A stretch of 64,000 nucleotides of DNA. Source: Streptomyces sp. NK08204 (lineage in GTDB: Bacteria; Actinomycetota; Actinomycetes; Streptomycetales; Streptomycetaceae). Each line of letters starts with the position of its first letter. Within the stretch, counting starts at the first letter, position 1. The DNA is taken from contig NZ_JAINVF010000004.1 of the NCBI RefSeq assembly GCF_020400585.1, positions 372,001 through 436,000 on the forward strand. The letters run 5' to 3'. Of this stretch, positions 54,431 through 62,500 are shown one piece after another. The notes below the pieces were generated by a model. The model searched no databases. It was not told where the DNA came from and saw only the letters and a program-made list of their open reading frames with translations. Position numbers and translations under genes: made by a program.

Positions 54431-54541
54431 TGTCCCCAGATGGACACCCACATCCAGATCGGCCCCACGGGCAAGAAGCTCCTGCCGTTGACGGTCAAGA
54501 ACGCCGCGCAGGTCCCCGCCTCGAGCGGACACGCGCACTGA
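54431..54541 (+). pseudogene. displaced native 3' end of the radical SAM gene
   Basis: 111 bp reading CPQMDTHIQIGPTGKKLLPL... and ending ASSGHAH, then TGA: the same length and frame as the last 37 codons of the intact gene. Differences are mostly synonymous and the codon use is the normal GC3-rich Streptomyces kind. It has no start and is cut off from its gene by the insertion. Confidence 0.88.
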
Positions 54542-54543
54542 CC

Positions 54544-54596
54544 GGGCGAGGCGCCTGACCGGGTGAGGGGTCTGATCGGGCGAGGCGCCTGACCGG
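54544..54596 (+). repeat. 19-bp direct repeat after the displaced gene end
   Basis: GGGCGAGGCGCCTGACCGG occurs at 54544-54562 and 54578-54596. The single copy GGGCGAGGCACTCGATCGG after the intact gene (51931 on) is related. Confidence 0.8.
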
Positions 54597-54639
54597 CGTC
54601 GACGCGCCGGCCTGAACAGGCTGAACCACAGAACGTGCC

Positions 54640-54668
54640 GAGCCCCCTTCCCGAGCCGGAGGGGGCTC
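54640..54668 (+). terminator. original terminator of the radical SAM gene
   Basis: GAGCCCCCT / AGGGGGCTC, 9-bp stem with an 11-base loop, about 100 bp after the displaced gene end. The remaining sequence up to 54728 holds the promoter of the permease-phosphatase gene. Confidence 0.78.
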
Positions 54669-54728
54669 AGCGGCGTACGGCGGCTTCCCGCTTTCTCCTG
54701 AGCTGTTGCGGAGGGGCGCGGCCCGGCG

Positions 54729-57428
54729 TTGGAATCAAGTGTGAGGCACTTTGGTGGCGCCGTGTCCGCCGGCCGTCCCGCTCCCGGGACGGGGCCCGGC
54801 CGGAAAGGGCTCAAGAGCGACGCCCTGGGCATGTTCTCCTCGGTCGCCATGGGCCTGGCCTCCACGGGCCCGGCGTACAGCCTCGCCGCCACGCTGGGCA
54901 TCATCGTGGCCGGGGTCGGACTGCAGGCGCCGATCGTCACCATGCTGGCGTTCGTCCCGATGCTGCTGGTCGCGTACGCGTTCCGGGAGCTCAACGCGAA
55001 CGACGCCGACTGCGGCACCACCTTCACCTGGGCCACGCGCGCCTTCGGACCGCGTACCGGATGGATGGGCGGCTGGGGCCTGATCGTCGCCGACATCATC
55101 GTGATGTCGAACCTCGCCGAGATCGCCGCCGCCTACGGCTTCCGGCTGGTGGGCCTGGACGGGCTGGCGGAGAGCCGGCTGTGGACCACCGTGGCGGGCA
55201 TCGTCTGCATCGCCGCGCTGACGGTGATCTGCTACGTCGGCATCGAAATCTCGGCGGCTGTCCAGCGCTGGCTGCTGTGCCTGGAAGTGGCGATGCTGAT
55301 CCTTTTCGCCGTCGCCGCGCTGATCAGGGTCTACACCCATCCTCCCCCGACGGCGATCCACGTGTCCGCCTCCTGGTTCAATCCCTTCGAGGTCCCCTCG
55401 GCAACGGCCCTGACCTCGGGCGTCCTGGCAGGCGTCTTCACCTACTGGGGCTGGGACACCGCCTTCTCCGTCAACGAGGAAACCGTCGACAGCACGCGCA
55501 TCCCCGGTCGCGCCGCGATCCTGTCCACGGTGCTGCTCCTGGTCACCTACGGGCTGGTGTCCACTGCGGCGCAGTCGTTCGCGGGAGTCGGCACCTCGGG
55601 GATCGGGCTCGGCAACGCGGACAACGAGGACGATGTGTTCTCCGGACTGGGCGCGGCCGTGTTCGGAAGCCAGCACACGGGGCTCGTCCTGTCGAGACTG
55701 CTGACCCTGATGGTGCTGACCTCCGCGTTGGCCTCCGCACAGACCACCATCCTGCCCCTGGCCAGGACCGTCTTCTCCATGGCCGTCCACAGGGCCGTCC
55801 CCACCCGGTTCGCCCGGGTCCACCGCAGGTTTCTCACCCCGACGTGGGGGACCGTCGGCATGGGAGCGGCCTCGATCGCCGTGCTGGTCCTGATGACGTC
55901 GTTCAGTCAGAACATCCTGGCCGACTCGATCGACTCGGTCGGTCTCGCGATCGCGTTCCAGTACGGACTGACCGGCTTCGCCTGCGTCTGGTACCACCGC
56001 AAGGTCCTCACCCGCAGCGCCAAGGACCTGGTCTTCAAGGGCGTGCTGCCGGGGATCGGCGGGCTGATCATGGTCCTGCTGTTCCTCTACGCAGCCTTCG
56101 TCGTCTACGCGGATCCCCGGTACGGCTCGACCACGGTCGACCTGCCGCTGATCGGGAGGACGGGCGGGGTGACCGTGCTCGGCCTGGGTGCCCTGCTGCT
56201 CGGGTTCCTGCTGATGCCGATGGCCACGCGTGGCCACAGCGTGGCCCTCAGACTCCAGCGGAGCCTGCTTCCGCGCCGCCTGCCCCCGCACGCCGCCATC
56301 GACTCGGTGAGCCGCTACCAGCCCGCCGACAGCGGGTCCGGGGTGGGCGGCGACTGGTACGACGTCATCCCCCTGTCGGGCACCCGGGTCGGCCTGGTCG
56401 TCGGGGACGTGCTCGGTCACGGCCTGCGTGCCGCGGCCACCATGGGACGTCTGCGCACGGGGGTGCGTGTCCTGGCCCGGCTGGACCTGAGCCCGGACGA
56501 ACTCCTGTCCCGCCTGGACGACCTGGTCGAGCAGACAGCGCACGAGGGCGGACCGGACCACGGCCCGGGCCGTCTGATGAGGCCGCACGTCGACGCCGCC
56601 CTGGGCGTGAGCTGCCTGTACGCGGTGTACAACCCTGTCTCGGGGAAGTGCATCCTGGCGCGGGCCGGGCAGCAGGTGCTGGCCGTCGTCGCACCGCACG
56701 CGGGCGTCGTCAGCCCTTTGCAGCTGCCCCCGGGACCGCCCCTCGGAGTCGGTGGACCGCCCTACGAGAGCATGGAACTGGACCTGGCGCCGGGCACTCT
56801 CGTCGCCTTCTTCACGGGCGGCCTCCTCCAGGCGGCCGAAGACCGTGACGCCGGGCTCGCGCAGCTGTCCGACGTCCTCGTCGGCGGCGGAGGATCGCTG
56901 GACGACCTGTGCGACCGGACGCTCGCCACGCTGCTGCCCGGGGCGGTGGACGAGGACGCCACGCTGCTCGTGGTCCGCACCCACCGGCTCGACCGCAACC
57001 AGTTCGTCCGGTGGGAGCTGCCCCCGGACCCGGCGGCGGTGGCCACCATCCGCACCGCCGTCGGCAAGCAGCTCGGCGACTGGGGGCTGGACGACCTGGC
57101 GTTCACCACCGAACTCATCGTCAGCGAACTGGTCACCAACGCCATCCGCTACGTCGGCGGCCCGATCCAGGTACACCTCATCCGCGACCGGGCTCTGATC
57201 TGCGAGGTGTCCGACACCGGCCACACCTCGCCCAATCTGAGGCACGCCGCGAGCGACGACGAGGGGGGCCGGGGCCTGTACATCATCGCCCAGATGACCC
57301 ACCACTGGGGCACGCGTTACACGTCCACCGGCAAGACCATCTGGACCGAGCAGGACCTCCCCGCAGGCGAAGGGCCGCCTGCGTCTCCCCGGACCCCGGC
57401 GGCCGAAGAACAGCAGGCGGGCCCGTGA
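54729..57428 (+). CDS. APC-type permease fused to SpoIIE phosphatase and RsbW-like ATPase
   Basis: 899 residues in one uninterrupted frame. Residues about 25-505 are an APC-superfamily permease with about 12-14 helices (GLKSDALGMFSSVAMGLAST, YWGWDTAFSVNEET as in this family). Residues about 510-755 are a PP2C SpoIIE domain: LQRSLLPRRLPP, GVGGDWYDVIPL, VVGDVLGHGLRAA and DEDATLLVVR hold the metal Asp residues. Residues about 760-885 are a HATPase_c domain with ELIVSELVTNAIRY (N box), SDTGHTSPNLRH (G1) and GGRGLYII (G2). Such kinase and phosphatase domains control anti-anti-sigma factors. Substrate-sensing transporter is inference. Start is uncertain: TTG 54729 is 12 bases from GGAGGGG; GTG 54741 is an alternative. 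Confidence 0.88.
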   Translation: MESSVRHFGGAVSAGRPAPGTGPGRKGLKSDALGMFSSVAMGLASTGPAYSLAATLGIIVAGVGLQAPIVTMLAFVPMLLVAYAFRELNANDADCGTTFTWATRAFGPRTGWMGGWGLIVADIIVMSNLAEIAAAYGFRLVGLDGLAESRLWTTVAGIVCIAALTVICYVGIEISAAVQRWLLCLEVAMLILFAVAALIRVYTHPPPTAIHVSASWFNPFEVPSATALTSGVLAGVFTYWGWDTAFSVNEETVDSTRIPGRAAILSTVLLLVTYGLVSTAAQSFAGVGTSGIGLGNADNEDDVFSGLGAAVFGSQHTGLVLSRLLTLMVLTSALASAQTTILPLARTVFSMAVHRAVPTRFARVHRRFLTPTWGTVGMGAASIAVLVLMTSFSQNILADSIDSVGLAIAFQYGLTGFACVWYHRKVLTRSAKDLVFKGVLPGIGGLIMVLLFLYAAFVVYADPRYGSTTVDLPLIGRTGGVTVLGLGALLLGFLLMPMATRGHSVALRLQRSLLPRRLPPHAAIDSVSRYQPADSGSGVGGDWYDVIPLSGTRVGLVVGDVLGHGLRAAATMGRLRTGVRVLARLDLSPDELLSRLDDLVEQTAHEGGPDHGPGRLMRPHVDAALGVSCLYAVYNPVSGKCILARAGQQVLAVVAPHAGVVSPLQLPPGPPLGVGGPPYESMELDLAPGTLVAFFTGGLLQAAEDRDAGLAQLSDVLVGGGGSLDDLCDRTLATLLPGAVDEDATLLVVRTHRLDRNQFVRWELPPDPAAVATIRTAVGKQLGDWGLDDLAFTTELIVSELVTNAIRYVGGPIQVHLIRDRALICEVSDTGHTSPNLRHAASDDEGGRGLYIIAQMTHHWGTRYTSTGKTIWTEQDLPAGEGPPASPRTPAAEEQQAGP

Positions 57429-57625
57429 CCCGTCCGCTCCACGCGGGTGCCTGCCGGGTGGGCGACCACGCGGCTGTCGTGCGCGCCCGGGGACTGCCTG
57501 CTCGCCTTGCCCGACCTGTCGCTGGAGCAGGGGACGACAAGATCTGACCGCATGCGGGTCAGATGTGACTGCATCGCAACCCAGGGTGGGAATCCGGACC
57601 GGCGACCCCGTGCGTCTAGGCCGGT

Positions 57626-58426
57626 ATGGAACTCCGCAAGCCGTCGTCCCAGCCCCAGCAGCCGCCCGAGGGATGCCTCGTCGTCGCGCTCAGGATCCCG
57701 CTGCGGGTCCTGGTGTTCCTGCTGGTGGTGCCGGTCCGGCTGGCGTGGGACGCGGTGGTCGCCGTCGCAGGGTTCCTCTGGCGCTGTCTGCTCGCCCCCG
57801 TCGGCCGGGCGATCGGCTGGGTCCTGCACGCCCTTCTGATCGTGCCCCTGACATGGCTGTACCGCTGGCTGCTCACCCCCCTGGGGCACGCCCTCGTGTG
57901 GCTGTACGTGCGTGTGCTCACCCCGGTCGGACACGCGATCCTGTGGGTCCTCACCCCTGTCGGGCGCGCCCTGGCCCGGTCCCTGTACTGGATCACCCGC
58001 GTCCTCCTCGTCCTGCCCGCCCTCGCCCTGTGGCGCTGGATCCTCGCGCCCGTCGGCCGGGTCCTCGCCGCCGTCGGACGGGAGATCGGTACGGCCCTCG
58101 GGCACGCATGGCGGGTCGCGGGACACGTTTCTCGCGCTGTCGGCCGGGTCCTCGGGACCCTCTTCCGGTGGATCTTCCTGGAGCCGCTGCGCTGGGTGTA
58201 CCGGACGGTCCTCACCCCGGTCGGGCATGTCGTACGGGACCTCGTGCTGCGGCCCGCCGCCCAGGCCGCGCGCGCGGTGGGGCGGGCCGTGCGACAGGCC
58301 CGCGCCGACCTGGGACGGATGCTGTTCGGCGAGCCCCGGCAGCCGGTGCGGACGGACCGGCGGGAACCCGAGAGCCGCGCTGCACGTACTCTTGAGAGAA
58401 GTACGACCGCTCTCACGAAGGACTAG
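57626..58426 (+). CDS. membrane protein with internal PVGRA-type repeats
   Basis: 266 residues. After a Pro/Gln-rich start come hydrophobic segments separated by near-periodic motifs: LAPVGRAIGW, LTPLGHALVWL, LTPVGHAILWV, LTPVGRALARS, LAPVGRVLAAV, LTPVGHVVRDL (about residues 54-210). This gives five or more aromatic amphipathic or membrane-spanning repeats. The C-terminal 60 residues are Arg-rich and cytoplasmic. No named family; likely a conserved Streptomyces hypothetical. It ends 4 bp before the DUF2344 gene, so co-transcribed. Confidence 0.7.
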   Translation: MELRKPSSQPQQPPEGCLVVALRIPLRVLVFLLVVPVRLAWDAVVAVAGFLWRCLLAPVGRAIGWVLHALLIVPLTWLYRWLLTPLGHALVWLYVRVLTPVGHAILWVLTPVGRALARSLYWITRVLLVLPALALWRWILAPVGRVLAAVGREIGTALGHAWRVAGHVSRAVGRVLGTLFRWIFLEPLRWVYRTVLTPVGHVVRDLVLRPAAQAARAVGRAVRQARADLGRMLFGEPRQPVRTDRREPESRAARTLERSTTALTKD

Positions 58427-58430
58427 GACA

Positions 58431-59249
58431 CTGGGCAAGCGACAGCCCGAAGGCCCGCCGCCCGCACCCGCGGTGCAGCGCATCCGACTGCGCTACACCA
58501 AGCGAGGCCGCCTCCGGTTCACCAGCCACCGTGACTTCCAGCGCGCCTTCGAGCGCGCGCTGCGCCGCGCCGATGTGCCCATGGCGTACTCGGCGGGGTT
58601 CACGCCGCACCCGAAGGTGTCGTACGCCAATGCCGCACCCACCGGCACGGGCAGTGAGGCGGAGTACCTGGAGATCGCGCTCACCGATCGGCGCGATCCC
58701 GAGACGCTGCGCGTCCTCCTCGACGAGTCGCTGCCCACCGGGCTCGACGTCGTCGACGCGGTCGAGGCGCGGACCTCCGGTCTCGCCGACCGGCTGACGG
58801 CCTCCGTCTGGGAGCTGAGGCTGGACGGTGTCGACCCGGCCGACGCCGAACGCGCGGTCGCGGCCTTCACCAAGGCCGACACCGTGGAAGTGCAGCGCAT
58901 GACCAAGAACGGCGTCCGCACCTTTGACGCCCGTCCCGCGGTCATGAGTCTGGAAACGCACAGTTCGCAGGCTGATAGGCCGACCGACCAGCCCTGTGCG
59001 ATACTGCGGCTGGTTGTTCGGCACGTGACGCCTGCCGTACGACCCGACGACGTCCTGTCCGGTCTCCGCGCCGTGGCCGACCTGGCGCCGCCGGTCCCCG
59101 CAGCGGTGACCAGGCTGGCGCAGGGGCTGCTCGATGAAGAGACCGGCACGGTGACCGACCCGCTCGCGCCCGACCGCGAGGCAGCCGAGGCCCTGACGGC
59201 CGTACCGGCAGCCGCCGCGACAGCGCCGGTGCCGGAAGGTTCCGCGTAG
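58431..59249 (+). CDS. TIGR03936 / DUF2344 family protein
   Basis: 272 residues beginning (M)GKRQPEGPPPAPAVQRIRLRYTKRG. Family marks are RIRLRYTKRGRLRFTSHRD, AYSAGFTPHPKVSYANA and EYLEIALTDRRDPE (about residues 15-90). Partner family of the TIGR03960 radical SAM proteins, separate or fused, function unknown. GAAGGA lies 8 bases before a CTG at 58431, and the conserved MGKRQPEG-type beginning starts exactly there, so CTG may be the initiator. GTG at 58473 lacks a ribosome-binding site. Ala-rich C-terminus. Confidence 0.88.
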   Translation: MGKRQPEGPPPAPAVQRIRLRYTKRGRLRFTSHRDFQRAFERALRRADVPMAYSAGFTPHPKVSYANAAPTGTGSEAEYLEIALTDRRDPETLRVLLDESLPTGLDVVDAVEARTSGLADRLTASVWELRLDGVDPADAERAVAAFTKADTVEVQRMTKNGVRTFDARPAVMSLETHSSQADRPTDQPCAILRLVVRHVTPAVRPDDVLSGLRAVADLAPPVPAAVTRLAQGLLDEETGTVTDPLAPDREAAEALTAVPAAAATAPVPEGSA

Positions 59250-59511
59250 GGACGGACGTCGTAGCGCCGCCCTCGTACTCGGGAGCCACCTGGGTCGGGC
59301 AGCGCACCGACCAGAAGACTTTCGCCAGGCCGTGCACACAAGGCGTACGGAACCGGCGAGACAGGACACAGAGTGCTCCCGTGCGGCGCCCGCGCCCCGG
59401 ACGGCGGCCATCGCGCACAGCGCGGGCCGCGGACGTCAACGGCGGGCGGTCCCTCACGACCGCCGCCGGACCAGGTGCGGCGCCCGGGAGCCTGACGGGA
59501 GAAACGCCCGC

Positions 59512-62500
59512 ATGCTGGAATCGACCGAACCCAATGAGGGTTCCGAACTGAACACTCCTAGCGACACCCTGCCCCCGCGCAGGCGTCGCCGTGCCGCCTC
59601 TCGCCCGGCGGGACCGCCCGCCGCGGCGGGCGAGGCACCCACCGAGGCCATCACGTCGGCCATACCGGCCGCCGAGAGCGAAGAGATCGCTGATCCGCCG
59701 GCCGAGCCGGCCGAGCAGGCCGAAGAGACCCCACAGAGCGAGCAGGCCGAGAAGGCAGCGACCGAGGCTGTGACGGCTGCCGCCGCCGAGCCCGCTCCTG
59801 CCCCCCGCCCCCGTCGCCGTGCGACCCGCCGTGCCTCCGCGCCCGCCGGGGCACCCGTGTCGGCCGAGGCCGCGGAGACCGTCGTCGCGCCCGCCGAGGA
59901 GCGGCCCGCGGCCGTCGAGGCCGCTGAGACGCCTGAGACCGCCGGGGCCGAGGAGGCCGCGCCTGCCGCGCGTCCCCGTCGTCGTGCGGCCCGTCGTGCG
60001 TCGACGCCCGTCGGCTCCCCGCAGGTGAGCGAGGCTGCCGAGACGGTGGTGGCCGCTCCGGCTGCTGAGACCAGCGAGACGCCTGAGACCGCCGGGGCAG
60101 AGGAGGCCGCGCCTGCCGCGCGTCCTCGCCGTCGTGCGACGCGTCGTGCGTCGACGCCCGTCGGCTCCCCGCAGGTCAGCGAGGCCGCCGAAACCGCCGA
60201 GACCGCCGAGACCGTGGTCGCTCCGGCCGCGGAGGCTGCCGCGCCGGTCGAGGAGCCCGCCGCTGTGGCTGAGGCCGCGCCTGCCGGTCGTACCCGCCGT
60301 CGGGCGACCCGCCGCGCGACCGCGCCCGCCGGGGCTCCGGCGTCCGTGGAGCCGGTCGAGTCCGTGGTACCCGAGGAGACGCCCGCCGTCGCCGAGCCTG
60401 CCGAGCCCGTCGCCTCCGCCCCGGCCGCCGAGGCCGCTGAAGAGGCGGCGCCGCGTCGTACCCGCCGCCGTGCCACCCGCCGGGTCTCCACGCCCGCCGG
60501 TGCTCCCGCGGCCGAGGAGGCCCCCGAGACGGCAGCAGCCGTCGCCGAGCCCGCCCCGGCCGCCGCCCCGGAGGCGGAGAGCGCCCAGGCTGCCGAGGCG
60601 CCGCAGGCCCCCGCTGCCGAGGCCCCCGCCGAGGCGGCGGCCCCGCGGCGTCGCCGCCGGGTCGTGCGGCAGGCCGCGACCGGGTTCTCCGAGCCCGCGC
60701 AGCGATCCGCGCGTCCCGCCGCCAAGGGCACCGAGGCCGAAGCCGAGGCCGAGGTCTCGCGCCGGCCGGCGCGCCCCGCCGTGGCCGTCTTCCAGGCGCC
60801 GGTGTTCGCCGAACCGAAGTTCCAGACCCTGCAGCGGGCCGCCGCCGAAGCCGCCGCCGAGGCTGCCGAGGCCGCGGAGACCGCGGAGGCGGAAGAGACC
60901 GAGGAGACCGAGGAGTTCGCGGAGGAGCGCGCCGAGGCCGGTGCGCGCCGCCGCCGTCGCCGCCGGGGCGCTGCCGTGGCCGAGGAGGCCCAGGCCGTCG
61001 AGTCCGCCACCGAGCACGAGGCGGCCGAGGCGGCCGAGGTGACCGAGGAGGCCGAGGAACTCGCCGAGGGCGAGGAGGCCGAGGGCTTCGAGGAGGGCGG
61101 CTCGCGCCGTCGTCGTCGTCGCGGTGGCCGTCGCCGCCGTCGCGGTGAGGTCGCCGAGGGCGAGGGCGCGGAGGCCGAGACCGAGGAACTGGCCGCCGAG
61201 CAGGCCGCGCAGGACGCCGAGGACACCGCCGAGCAGGAGGAAGAGGACGCCGAGGACGGCGAGGTCTCCAGCTCCAGCAGCCGTCGCCGCCGTCGCCGTC
61301 GTCGCCGGGCTGGTGACACCACCGTCGACACCGAGCCGTCCGCCGACGACCCGGAGCGCACGGTCGTCAAGGTCCGCGAGCCCCGCAAGGCCGCCGAGCC
61401 GTCCGACGAGGTGCAGTCCATCAAGGGCTCGACCCGTCTGGAGGCCAAGAAGCAGCGCCGCCGCGAGGGCCGCGAGCAGGGCCGCCGGCGCGTGCCGATC
61501 ATCACCGAGGCCGAGTTCCTGGCCCGGCGCGAGGCCGTCGAGCGCGTGATGGTGGTCCGCCAGTACGGCGACCGTACGCAGATCGGCGTCCTGGAGGACG
61601 GCGTGCTCGTCGAGCACTACGTCAACAAGGAGCAGTCGACCTCGTACGTCGGCAACGTGTACCTGGGCAAGGTCCAGAACGTGCTGCCGTCGATGGAGGC
61701 CGCCTTCATCGACATCGGCAAGGGCCGCAACGCCGTCCTGTACGCCGGTGAGGTCAACTTCGAGGCGCTGGGCATGGCCAACGGCCCGCGGCGCATCGAG
61801 TCGGCCCTGAAGTCCGGCCAGTCCGTCCTCGTCCAGGTGACGAAGGACCCCATCGGGCACAAGGGTGCCCGCCTGACCAGCCAGGTCTCCCTCCCGGGCC
61901 GCTACCTCGTGTACGTCCCCGAGGGCTCGATGACCGGCATCAGCCGCAAGCTGCCCGACACCGAGCGGGCCCGGCTGAAGACCATCCTCAAGAAGATCGT
62001 CCCCGAGGACGCGGGCGTCATCGTGCGCACCGCCGCCGAGGGCGCGAGCGAGGACGAGCTGCGCAGGGACGTCGAGAGGCTCCAGGCGCAGTGGGAGGAC
62101 ATCCAGAAGAAGGCCAAGAGCGGCAACGCGCCGACGCTGCTGTACGGCGAGCCGGACATGACCGTCCGGGTCGTGCGTGACATCTTCAACGAGGACTTCT
62201 CCAAGGTCATCGTCAGCGGTGACGACGCCTGGGGGACCATCCACGGATACGTCTCGCACGTCGCGCCCGACCTGGCCGACCGGCTGTCCAAGTGGACCAG
62301 CGAGGTCGACGTCTTCGCCACATACCGGATCGACGAGCAGCTCGCCAAGGCCCTGGACCGCAAGGTCTGGCTGCCCAGCGGCGGCTCGCTGGTGATCGAC
62401 AAGACCGAGGCGATGGTCGTCGTCGACGTCAACACCGGCAAGTTCACCGGTCAGGGCGGCAACCTCGAAGAGACCGTGACCAGGAACAACCTGGAGGCGG

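Larger units (their letters stand above)
51817..54447 (+). mobile_element. 2.6-kb genomic insertion at the 3' end of the radical SAM gene
   Basis: TGTCCCCAGATGGACAC occurs exactly at 51817-51833 and 54431-54447. From each copy the radical-SAM ending continues to a stop 111 bases later, with 89 of 111 bases and 32 of 36 residues identical. The intact gene therefore uses the incoming end, and the displaced native end lies beyond the insertion. The cargo is one gene (52343-54400) and a terminator. No integrase, transposase or inverted terminal repeats are visible, so it moved with help in trans, lost its integrase, or came by homologous recombination. Confidence 0.7.

Noticed and set aside
51817..54447. 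IS element or prophage fragment
   Set aside because: No transposase, integrase, terminal inverted repeats or phage genes; only the direct repeat and the cargo gene are visible.
57616..58416. Antisense frame over the repeat membrane protein
   Set aside because: Arg/Thr-rich mirror of the hydrophobic repeat protein; the sense protein has a start, helices and coupling to the next gene.
59880..60500. CRISPR-like regular repeats
   Set aside because: They are in-frame coding repeats of the RNase E extension without unique spacers of constant length.
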